DNA of 37,992 bases from NCBI GenBank assembly GCA_018364485.1, contig JAGZLX010000008.1, forward strand, positions 1 through 37,992, read 5' to 3'. Below the pieces are notes generated by a model. The model ran no database searches. It was not told the origin of the DNA and saw only the letters and a program-made list of their open reading frames with translations. The first letter of the stretch is position 1, and each line of letters starts with the position of its first letter. The translations under genes were made by a program, and so were the position numbers. Below, one piece after another: positions 31,869 through 37,992 of this stretch. The stretch is from Granulicatella adiacens. GTDB taxonomy: Bacteria > Bacillota > Bacilli > Lactobacillales > Aerococcaceae.

Positions 31869-32614
31869 TGCAACGTTATTTTGTAAAAGGAAACGTCAGT
31901 GAAACAACGCATTCACTACAGTTCTCAAAAGAGCAAGTACATCAACTGAAAAAAGTGATGCGAGTTCGTGTGGGAGAACAGTTTGAAGTCGTGGATGATG
32001 ACAGTCAATTAGCGATTGTTGAAGTGAGTGAATTAGAGCCATTTGAAGTGAAAGTGGTTGAACTTTTGGAGCAAAAAGTGGAGCTTCCTGTATCGGTTAC
32101 GATTGCGGTCGGACTCTCTAAAGGAGATAAACTCGACTGGATTGTACAAAAGGCAACAGAACTTGGCGTAAGTGAAATCATTCCGCTCTCATTGACACGG
32201 AATGTGGTTAAATGGACTGGAGATAAGGCAGACAAGAAGATTGAACGCCTTCAAAAGATTGCCGAAGAAGCGAGCGAACAATCGCATCGCCTGAAAGTCC
32301 CACGTGTGACAAGTGTGATGACGCTAAAAGAGTTAGTAAATTACACAAGTGATTTCGAACAAAAATTGATAGCTTATGAAGAATCTGCAAAGGTTGGAGA
32401 AAGCCTTCAACTCGTTAAAAGTTTGCAGTCCTTACAGGAAAACGAGAGTGTCATTTTTGTCTTTGGTCCTGAAGGTGGCATCGAAGAACAAGAAGTAGCG
32501 TTGTTAGAGGAAAGTGGATATATTCCATGTTCACTAGGTCCACGTATTTTACGTGCTGAAACAGCACCGTTATATGCACTAGCAGCAGTTTCATATCAAT
32601 GTGAGTTATTATAG
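31868..32614 (+). CDS. rsmE: 16S rRNA (uracil-1498-N3) methyltransferase
   Basis: This 248-residue SPOUT-family methyltransferase modifies U1498 of 16S rRNA in the 30S decoding region. An N-terminal PUA-like domain (about 1-75) includes HSLQFSKEQVHQLKKVMRVR. The C-terminal knot has GLSKGDKLDWIVQKATELGV, VFGPEGGIEEQEV and the SAM loop LGPRILRAETAPLYALAA. Normal length. The ATG overlaps the prmA stop in TAATG, so expression is coupled. The prmA-rsmE pair is common in Firmicutes. Confidence 0.96.
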   Translation: MQRYFVKGNVSETTHSLQFSKEQVHQLKKVMRVRVGEQFEVVDDDSQLAIVEVSELEPFEVKVVELLEQKVELPVSVTIAVGLSKGDKLDWIVQKATELGVSEIIPLSLTRNVVKWTGDKADKKIERLQKIAEEASEQSHRLKVPRVTSVMTLKELVNYTSDFEQKLIAYEESAKVGESLQLVKSLQSLQENESVIFVFGPEGGIEEQEVALLEESGYIPCSLGPRILRAETAPLYALAAVSYQCELL

Positions 32615-32624
32615 GAACCAATAG

Positions 32625-32653
32625 TTGACGATAGTCTATTGTCGCGGTACTAT
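32625..32653 (+). promoter_or_regulatory. Promoter of relA with internal dyad
   Basis: TTGACG (32625-32630), 17 bp, TACTAT (32648-32653). An 8-1-8 dyad, GACGATAG-T-CTATTGTC (32627-32643, one mismatched pair), lies over the -35 and spacer and could be an operator. Confidence 0.6.
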
Positions 32654-32692
32654 TAGGAATACATTAGAGCGCAATGCTTAAGGAGTTTACAA

Positions 32693-34909
32693 ATGTCTAA
32701 AAATAAGACTTATACCGCAGATGATGTCCTTGCAATGTGTAAGGAGTACATGAACGAGACACATATTAAATTTATTGAAAAAGCCATCTATTTTGCGACT
32801 TATGCTCATAAAGATCAAATTCGTAAATCTGGAGAAGCTTATATTGTGCATCCCATTCAAGTAGCTGGAATTCTTGCTGAATTAAAGTTGGATCCAGACA
32901 CGATTGCGACTGGGTTTCTTCATGATGTCGTCGAAGATACTGGGTTTAGTATTGATGATATTGAATACGAATTTGGAAAAGATGTTGCATTTCTCGTTGA
33001 AGGTGTTACAAAACTAGGGAAAATTAAATATAAATCACATGCGGAGCAACAAGCGGAAAACCACCGTAAGATGCTTCTTGCGATGGCTAATGATCTTCGT
33101 GTTATCATGGTGAAACTAGCTGACCGCTTGCATAATTTACGTACGTTGAAATTTCATAAGCCTGAAAAGCAACGCATGATTGCAGAAGAAACACTTGAGA
33201 TTTATGCACCTCTTGCACACCGTCTAGGGATGAATAAAATTAAGTGGGAGTTAGAAGATACGTCTTTACGTTATCTAAACCCACAGCAATATTATCGTAT
33301 CGTACATTTAATGAATTCAAAACGTGATGAACGTGAAGAATACATCGAAACAACGATTGAAAATATTAAACAAGCAACAAAAGACTTGGATATCGAAGCG
33401 GTTATTTATGGACGTCCAAAACATATTTACTCCATCTATCGTAAGATGAAAGACCAAAAGAAACAGTTTAGCGAGATTTATGACTTACTTGCGATTCGTG
33501 TATTAGTCGATAGTATTAAGGATTGCTACGCTGTTCTTGGGGCGATTCATACAAAATGGAAACCAATGCCAGGGCGTTTTAAAGACTATATCGCGATTCC
33601 GAAGGCGAATATGTATCAGTCCATCCATACAACCGTAATCGGGCCAGGAGGACGACCAGTAGAGATTCAAATCCGTACATTCGAAATGCACCAAGTTGCT
33701 GAATACGGGGTTGCAGCTCACTGGGCTTATAAAGAAGGAAATAAAGAGAAAGTTACAAACGATCCATTGCAAAAACAATTGGACTGGTTTAAAGACTTAA
33801 TCGAACTTCAAAATGAAACGAAAGACGCTAAAGACTTTATGAATAGCGTTAAGGAAGACATCTTTGGAGATAAGGTTTATGTATTCACACCAAAAGGAGA
33901 CGTTTCAGAACTTCCTTTAGGGTCTGGACCGCTTGATTTTGCATACAACATCCATACGGAAGTTGGAAACAAAACAGTCGGTGCCAAAGTCAATAATAAG
34001 ATTGTTCCATTGAACTATCAGTTGAAGACAGGGGATATCGTAGAAGTATTAACGTCTGCCAATTCATTTGGACCTTCTCGTGACTGGATTAATCTGGTTT
34101 ATACGACTCGTGCCAAAAATAAAATCAAACGTTTCTTCAAGTTACAAGACCGTGATGAAAATATTATCAAAGGTCGCGAGTTGCTTGAAAAACAAATTAC
34201 AGAGCTTGGATTTAACTTCAAAGACTTTATGACGAAACAGGGCATGAAAGACATTGCCTCCCGTTTCAACTTTGGAACAGAAGAAGATCTACTAGCATCG
34301 ATTGGTTTTGGAGAAATCTCTTATCAAACAGTTGCTAATAAAATGACTGACAAAGCGCGTAAAGAAATCGAAGACCAAAAAGTGGTTGAAACTGCCTTTG
34401 AGAAAACAACTCCTCAAGGTCAGAAGAAAGAAAGTCAAAAGATGAAAATTCGTCACGAGGGTGGCGTCATTATCGAGGGGGTAGACAATCTTCTCATTCG
34501 TCTAAGCCGTTGTTGCAATCCTGTACCTGGAGACGCAATTGTTGGTTATATTACAAAAGGTCGTGGAATTTCAGTCCATAGAAAAGACTGTCCTAACGTT
34601 CAATTACCTGAAAGTGAACAAAACCGTCTAATTGAAGTGGATTGGGAAGATACAGCTAATACGGGTCAACAATACGATACAGAGTTAGTCGTTGAAGGAT
34701 ATAATCGTAATGGATTGTTGAACGAAGTCTTAAACGTCATTAATAGTACGACTAAATCATTAAATTCAGTAAACGGTAAAGTTGATGCGAATAAGATGGC
34801 GACGATTTCTGTCAATATCGGAATTATGAATACGCAACAATTAGATTTTATCGTGGATAAGATTAAGCAAATACCAGATGTATATAGTGTACGTCGTGTG
34901 ATTTCATAG
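32693..34909 (+). CDS. relA: Bifunctional (p)ppGpp synthetase/hydrolase (Rel)
   Basis: This 738-residue long RSH enzyme makes and degrades the alarmone (p)ppGpp in the stringent response. The N-terminal HD hydrolase looks intact: R44, H53 (GEAYIVHPIQ) and HDVVEDT at 77-83, which predicts active hydrolysis. The synthetase domain has YGRPKHIYSIYRKM and the GRFKDYIAIPKANMYQSIHTT substrate segment. A TGS domain (DKVYVFTPKGDVSELPLGS) follows, then a helical/zinc-finger region with RLSRCCNPVPGD, and a C-terminal ACT domain. This is the usual single bifunctional Rel of Firmicutes. It has its own promoter after rsmE and is followed 9 bp later by dtd. Confidence 0.97.
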   Translation: MSKNKTYTADDVLAMCKEYMNETHIKFIEKAIYFATYAHKDQIRKSGEAYIVHPIQVAGILAELKLDPDTIATGFLHDVVEDTGFSIDDIEYEFGKDVAFLVEGVTKLGKIKYKSHAEQQAENHRKMLLAMANDLRVIMVKLADRLHNLRTLKFHKPEKQRMIAEETLEIYAPLAHRLGMNKIKWELEDTSLRYLNPQQYYRIVHLMNSKRDEREEYIETTIENIKQATKDLDIEAVIYGRPKHIYSIYRKMKDQKKQFSEIYDLLAIRVLVDSIKDCYAVLGAIHTKWKPMPGRFKDYIAIPKANMYQSIHTTVIGPGGRPVEIQIRTFEMHQVAEYGVAAHWAYKEGNKEKVTNDPLQKQLDWFKDLIELQNETKDAKDFMNSVKEDIFGDKVYVFTPKGDVSELPLGSGPLDFAYNIHTEVGNKTVGAKVNNKIVPLNYQLKTGDIVEVLTSANSFGPSRDWINLVYTTRAKNKIKRFFKLQDRDENIIKGRELLEKQITELGFNFKDFMTKQGMKDIASRFNFGTEEDLLASIGFGEISYQTVANKMTDKARKEIEDQKVVETAFEKTTPQGQKKESQKMKIRHEGGVIIEGVDNLLIRLSRCCNPVPGDAIVGYITKGRGISVHRKDCPNVQLPESEQNRLIEVDWEDTANTGQQYDTELVVEGYNRNGLLNEVLNVINSTTKSLNSVNGKVDANKMATISVNIGIMNTQQLDFIVDKIKQIPDVYSVRRVIS

Positions 34910-34918
34910 GAGGAGTTC

Positions 34919-35368
34919 ATGAGAATTGTATTACAACGAGTGAAGTCCGCTAGTGTATCAATCGAAGGTTCAGTTGTTGGTGAAATCAGCCAAGGATTCC
35001 TGTTATTAGTGGGAGTAGGACCTGAAGATACTAGTGATGATGCGTCTTACCTATCAAGAAAGATTGCAGGAATGCGTATCTTCAGCGATGAAAATGGGAA
35101 AATGAATTTATCGATTGATCAAATCGGAGGAAAGATTTTATCCGTTTCGCAGTTTACACTGTTTGCAGATACGAAAAAAGGAAACAGACCTTCTTTTACA
35201 GGAGCTGCGAGTCCTGAAGCTGCCAATCAGCTCTACGAAGAATTCAATGAGAAACTGCGTACGGAGTATGGGTTAACCGTTGAAACAGGGGAGTTTGGTG
35301 CAGATATGCAAGTGAGTCTTGTGAATGACGGACCCGTGACCATTATTCTAGATACTAAAAATCAATAA
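34919..35368 (+). CDS. dtd: D-aminoacyl-tRNA deacylase
   Basis: This 149-residue enzyme hydrolyses D-amino acids (and glycine mischarged on tRNA-Ala) from tRNA. Both active-site motifs are present: SQFTLFADTKKGNRPSF (about 79-95, the SQFTL motif) and NDGPVTIILDT (the cross-subunit GP motif, here G-P-V-T). Full family length. ATG 34919 sits behind AGGAGG, 9 bp after relA, matching the common relA-dtd pair in Firmicutes. A bidirectional terminator follows. Confidence 0.97.
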   Translation: MRIVLQRVKSASVSIEGSVVGEISQGFLLLVGVGPEDTSDDASYLSRKIAGMRIFSDENGKMNLSIDQIGGKILSVSQFTLFADTKKGNRPSFTGAASPEAANQLYEEFNEKLRTEYGLTVETGEFGADMQVSLVNDGPVTIILDTKNQ

Positions 35369-35372
35369 AATA

Positions 35373-35404
35373 AAGCACAGGAGAAATCCTGTGCTTATTT
35401 TTTT
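35373..35404. terminator. Bidirectional terminator between dtd and usp
   Basis: Arms AAGCACAGG (35373-35381) and CCTGTGCTT (35388-35396), 6-base loop, T tracts on both strands. Confidence 0.85.
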
Positions 35405-35415
35405 AGCGATATTCA

Positions 35416-35874
35416 TTATGGACGTTTGTTCTCTAAGTCCGTTCTCACGACTAAAACATCGCAAGACGCATTTCGAATCACATACTCAGAAACAGAACCG
35501 ATAAAGAGACGTTCCACAGCATTTAAACCTGTAGCGCCCATCATAATAAGATCAATTCCATAGTCTTTTGGAAGTTGTTTAGAAATGATTGCTTTTGGTG
35601 AACCATATTCAAGAACTGTTTCAACATCAGTAAAGTTATGAGTCTTAGCGTATTCTACATATTCTGCAAATAAGTTTTCAGCTTGTTTACGAATCTCGTC
35701 TGAGAAATTGCCTTCAAATCCAGTAGGTGTTTGAAGAGAACGAGTATCGATGACGTGTGCTAACACAAGCTTTGCATGATTTCGTTTAGCCACTTCAATG
35801 GCTTTGTCAAAGGCTAGTTTGGCTTCTTTAGAACCATCGATTGGAACGAGAATTTTTTCATATTCATGAAACAT
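35416..35874 (-). CDS. Universal stress protein (UspA family)
   Basis: This 152-residue single-domain Usp has an alpha/beta nucleotide-binding fold starting KILVPIDGSKEAKLAFDKAI (about 7-26). It ends with the ATP-binding loop GATGLNAVERLFIGSVSEYV, which fits G-x2-G-x9-G-(S/T), so an ATP-binding Usp is predicted. The role is stress tolerance; the partner is unknown. ATG 35874 follows AAGGATG. It has its own promoter but lies directly downstream of a 6S-like RNA on the same strand, an arrangement known in lactic acid bacteria. Confidence 0.93.
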   Translation of the reverse strand: MFHEYEKILVPIDGSKEAKLAFDKAIEVAKRNHAKLVLAHVIDTRSLQTPTGFEGNFSDEIRKQAENLFAEYVEYAKTHNFTDVETVLEYGSPKAIISKQLPKDYGIDLIMMGATGLNAVERLFIGSVSEYVIRNASCDVLVVRTDLENKRP

Positions 35875-35903
35875 AAAATCACATCCTTATTCTTGATACC
35901 CTT

Positions 35904-35932
35904 ATTATACACCTAAATAAAGGGAATGAAAA
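35904..35932 (-). promoter_or_regulatory. Promoter of usp
   Basis: Minus strand: TTTTCA (35927-35932), 17 bp, TATAAT (35904-35909), about 30 bp before the start codon. It is downstream of the terminator of the upstream RNA gene. Confidence 0.65.
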
Positions 35933-35971
35933 GGGAACCAAAACGGATGGAAATAGGATTTAAGGCAAAAG

Positions 35972-36203
35972 AAAAACCACTCACGAAGAGTGGCCTAAAG
36001 TTAATAACTTTATATAGATTTCCAACGATGCCGTTTGATGTATTTGTTAGTTTGAACCCGCATCTAAAGCAGGTGGGCTTCTATGTATTACTTCCTAACT
36101 ACCAAGTGAAAGGGCTTGTTATCTGTAATATCAATCTGAATCCCTAAAAAGTCGTAAATTGTTCGGTCAACACTTAGTAAATACCGCGCACATCTTAGAT
36201 CTC
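35972..36203 (-). ncRNA. ssrS: 6S-like RNA (Lacto-usp/SsrS candidate)
   Basis: An RNA gene without a credible protein frame, upstream of usp and downstream of rarA on the same strand. A perfect TATAAT (36210-36215, minus) starts it near 36203. A hairpin CCACTC-TTCGTG-AGTGG (35978-35994) with a T tract ends it near 35972, about 230 nt in all. Internal pairing includes GTTAG...CTAAC and AGCCC...GGGTT in the central arm, and ATAGA/TCTAT plus GATG/CATC near the ends, compatible with a long bulged rod. In lactic acid bacteria the 6S or 'Lacto-usp' RNA lies upstream of usp genes, and Bacillus 6S-1 lies near rarA. 6S RNA binds sigma-A RNA polymerase. The assignment rests on location and layout, not a full model match. 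Confidence 0.65.
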
Positions 36204-36209
36204 TATGTC

Positions 36210-36215
36210 ATTATA
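36210..36215 (-). promoter_or_regulatory. -10 element of the 6S-like RNA gene
   Basis: Perfect TATAAT on the minus strand. The -35 region is not consensus (TTGCAA is 20 bp upstream, TTGCCC 14 bp). Confidence 0.5.
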
Positions 36216-36277
36216 GTAGCACATGAATAGGGCAATTGCAATAAAAGTATGGTACCGATTTCTTAAGAAATCACTAA

Positions 36278-37546
36278 TTATTTTTGGCGATATTTTCGGT
36301 ATTGTTTCATCAAAGCATCCTCATATGAAGAGGTTGGTTCTGCTTTGAAATACTCCTCATTTTTCAGCGCGTCAGGCAAGTATTGCTGTTTCACGAAGTG
36401 TCCTGGATAGTCATGTGGATACTTGTATCCAACACCACGTCCAAGTTTTTGAGCTCCTGAATAATGAGCATCTTTTAAGTGGTCTGGAATACTAATCGCA
36501 CGACCAATTCTTACATCAGACAAGGCACTATCGATTGAGCGAATAGCCGTGTTTGATTTAGGAGAAAGGGCGAGTTCGATAATCGCATTTGCTAGTGGAA
36601 TTCTAGCTTCTGGTAAACCAAGACGTTCAGCAGCTTGTACGGCAGAGACAGCTCGAGCGGCACCTTGTGGATTACCGAGTCCAATATCTTCGTAGGCAAT
36701 AACTAAGAGTCGTCTCATCAGACTTGTAAGGTCTCCAGCTTCCATTAAACGAGCACCGTAATGAAGTGCAGCATTTACGTCTGAACCCCGAATCGATTTT
36801 TGAAGAGCAGAGATGACGTCGTAATGTTGGTCGCCGTCTTTATCATAAGAGAGTGCTTTTCTTTGAATGCATTCTTCTGCGATTTGAATCGTGATATGAA
36901 TCTTTCCATCGTCACTTGCTTCAGTAGACTTAGCAGCTAATTCTAGGGCGTTTAAGGCACTTCTAACGTCTCCGTTCGTGCTACTTGCAAAGTGAGTTAA
37001 GGCCTCTTCTGTGACGTCTAAATCGAGTTTACCTAGACCGCGTTCTTCGTCTTCGATAGCTTTGACGAGCGCTTTTTTTATATCCTGCGAAGAAAGTGGC
37101 TTCAGTTCGAAAATTTGAGTTCGACTACGAATCGCTGGATTAATCGAGATATATGGATTCTCAGTCGTTGCTCCGACTAAAATAATTCTTCCATTTTCTA
37201 AGTGTGGCAATAAGAAGTCCTGTTTCGTTTTATCAAGACGATGAATTTCATCGAGTAGTAGAATGACGCTACCAGACATCTTGGCTTCTTCGGCAACGAT
37301 TTGTAAATCTTTTTTTGTATCGGTTGCGGCGTTTAGTTGTCTAAATGCAACTTTTGTACTTCCGCTAATAGCACTTGCGATACTTGTTTTCCCAGTTCCT
37401 GGAGGCCCATATAAAATCATGGATGATAATTGTTTGGCCACAACCATGCGATTGATGATTTTACCAGGAGAGACAAGATGCTCTTGACCAATCACTTCGT
37501 CAATCGTACGAGGTCGCATGCGGTAAGCGAGCGGTTGATGGTTCAT
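36278..37546 (-). CDS. rarA: Replication-associated recombination ATPase RarA (MgsA)
   Basis: This 422-residue AAA+ ATPase, related to clamp loaders, acts at stalled or damaged replication forks. Walker A GPPGTGKT is at 47-54 and Walker B LLLDEIHRL at 97-105. Sensor 1 is in ILVGATTENPYISINPAI, and an arginine-finger segment IRSRTQIFEL follows. The C-terminal tetramerisation domain includes SLMRRLLVIAYEDIGLGNP and GVGYKYPHDYPGHFVKQQYLP, which are hallmark RarA stretches. Full length. ATG 37546 is preceded by AAGGAGG. It is divergent from the cysteine desulfurase gene, as rarA and yrvO neighbour each other in Bacillus. Confidence 0.96.
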   Translation of the reverse strand: MNHQPLAYRMRPRTIDEVIGQEHLVSPGKIINRMVVAKQLSSMILYGPPGTGKTSIASAISGSTKVAFRQLNAATDTKKDLQIVAEEAKMSGSVILLLDEIHRLDKTKQDFLLPHLENGRIILVGATTENPYISINPAIRSRTQIFELKPLSSQDIKKALVKAIEDEERGLGKLDLDVTEEALTHFASSTNGDVRSALNALELAAKSTEASDDGKIHITIQIAEECIQRKALSYDKDGDQHYDVISALQKSIRGSDVNAALHYGARLMEAGDLTSLMRRLLVIAYEDIGLGNPQGAARAVSAVQAAERLGLPEARIPLANAIIELALSPKSNTAIRSIDSALSDVRIGRAISIPDHLKDAHYSGAQKLGRGVGYKYPHDYPGHFVKQQYLPDALKNEEYFKAEPTSSYEDALMKQYRKYRQK

Positions 37547-37628
37547 GACAGTTCCTCCTTAAATTTCTTTATGTTTAGTGTATCATAAGTTGAAAGAATG
37601 ATATAATAGGAAAGATTAAAACAACTTA

Positions 37629-37658
37629 TTAGGACAATAAATAGTCATCCCGTATAAT
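37629..37658 (+). promoter_or_regulatory. Probable promoter of the cysteine desulfurase gene
   Basis: A perfect -10 TATAAT (37653-37658) with a weak -35 TTAGGA (37629-37634, 18 bp). A second TATAAT with a TGn extension lies further upstream at 37599-37607 and may be an alternative start. Confidence 0.5.
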
Positions 37659-37688
37659 AGTATTGTTTGAAAGTGAGGAGAGTGCAAG

Positions 37689-37992
37689 GTGAATTACTTA
37701 GATTATGCAGCAACGACGCCAGTAAACGCAGAAGTATTAGAAGTGATTACAAAGGAAATGGCTTCTTTTGGGAATCCGTCTAGTGTCTATCGTATTGGTC
37801 GTGAACAAAAGCAAAAAATCGAACGTGTGAAGAAAGCTATTTTATCTGAACTACAAGCATCTCCACACGATGCCATTATCTTTACAAGTTCAGGATCTGA
37901 AGGAAATAACTTAGTATTCGAGAGTATTCGTGAGCATTTCGCAAAAGAAAAAGGGCATATCATTGTTTCTGCAGTAGAGCATCCTTCTGTTC
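37689..37992 (+). CDS. Cysteine desulfurase (NifS/IscS family, YrvO-like), 5' part
   Basis: The window ends 101 codons into this gene. The N-terminus reads NYLDYAATTPVNAEVLEVI, the invariant start of class V PLP-dependent desulfurases. It continues with FGNPSSVYRIGRE, the PLP-phosphate loop FTSSGSEGNNL (about 72-82), and AVEHPSV, whose histidine stacks on PLP. The enzyme removes sulfur from cysteine for tRNA thiolation or Fe-S clusters. The catalytic lysine and cysteine lie beyond the window. The start is GTG 37689, 8 bp after GAGGAG; a TGA at 37674 rules out any earlier start. A position beside rarA suggests the YrvO type that partners MnmA/TrmU (inference). Confidence 0.92.
   Translation, partial: MNYLDYAATTPVNAEVLEVITKEMASFGNPSSVYRIGREQKQKIERVKKAILSELQASPHDAIIFTSSGSEGNNLVFESIREHFAKEKGHIIVSAVEHPSV

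Noticed and set aside
35926..36147. Plus-strand open frame of 73 codons between usp and rarA
   Set aside because: It lies antisense to the 6S-like RNA gene and starts opposite the usp promoter. It has no ribosome site worth the name and no recognisable protein features.
35972..36203. tmRNA as an alternative for the RNA gene
   Set aside because: There is a GGGTTCAAA-like stretch, but no tRNA-like acceptor ends and no short ANNNYALAA-type tag frame.
36257..36272. GATTTCTTAAGAAATC palindrome after rarA as a terminator
   Set aside because: The arms pair perfectly but GGTACC, not a T run, follows on the minus strand; it may be a dyad of other or no function.

Overview
The window is chromosomal DNA of a low-GC Gram-positive bacterium, most likely a member of the Lactobacillales. 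The evidence is strong AAGGAGG-type ribosome binding sites, TTGACA/TATAAT promoters, a type B RNase P RNA, gpsB next to rnpB, pyruvate formate-lyase with its activase, a mannose-family PTS with a ManO (DUF956) protein, a Mn-dependent family II pyrophosphatase, a CtsR-type operator at clpB, and a 6S-like RNA beside a universal stress protein gene. A Carnobacteriaceae/Granulicatella-like fermentative coccus would fit, but genus is inference only.

Layout. 1-100 is the right end of an IS3-family insertion sequence. 124-1796 (minus) holds a GT4 glycosyltransferase and a TVP38/TMEM64 membrane protein. 1947-6907 (plus) holds a small unknown gene, an iron-dependent alcohol dehydrogenase, a 499-residue protein of unknown function and uvrC. 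7049-8585 is an amino-acid ABC cassette (lipoprotein and permease) without an ATPase gene. 8721-11245 is a DEAD-box helicase, a small unknown gene, an RNA 2'-O-methyltransferase and a small membrane protein, followed by tRNA-Arg(TCT). 11440-14969 is the anaerobic pyruvate module: a long regulatory region with Rex-like boxes, pflB, an intergenic region with two near-identical 33-bp repeats, and pflA.

15108-20413 holds ppaC, then a tight run of VOC-fold protein, two YitT-family membrane proteins and a secreted CHAP hydrolase with five wall-binding-like repeats. 20583-23735 is the mannose-family PTS (IIAB, IIC, IID, ManO). 23769-24710 (minus) is a diacylglycerol kinase-family lipid kinase, divergent from a protein with a formylglycine-generating-enzyme-like signature. 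26062-28668 is clpB under CtsR-like operators. 28719-30758 (minus) is the gpsB - rnpB - RlmL-like methyltransferase cluster. 30924-35368 (plus) is prmA-rsmE and relA-dtd. 35416-37546 (minus) is rarA, a 6S-like RNA and a UspA protein. The window ends inside a cysteine desulfurase gene that starts with GTG.

Most genes are housekeeping or central metabolism: mixed-acid fermentation and redox (alcohol dehydrogenase, pflBA), sugar uptake, stress and stringent response, rRNA modification, envelope glycolipid and wall turnover. I see no CRISPR array, prophage, restriction system or obvious defence island. The least explained parts are the pflB-pflA intergenic repeats, the 499-residue gene before uvrC, the FGE-like protein at 24809, and the VOC/YitT/YitT/CHAP gene run.
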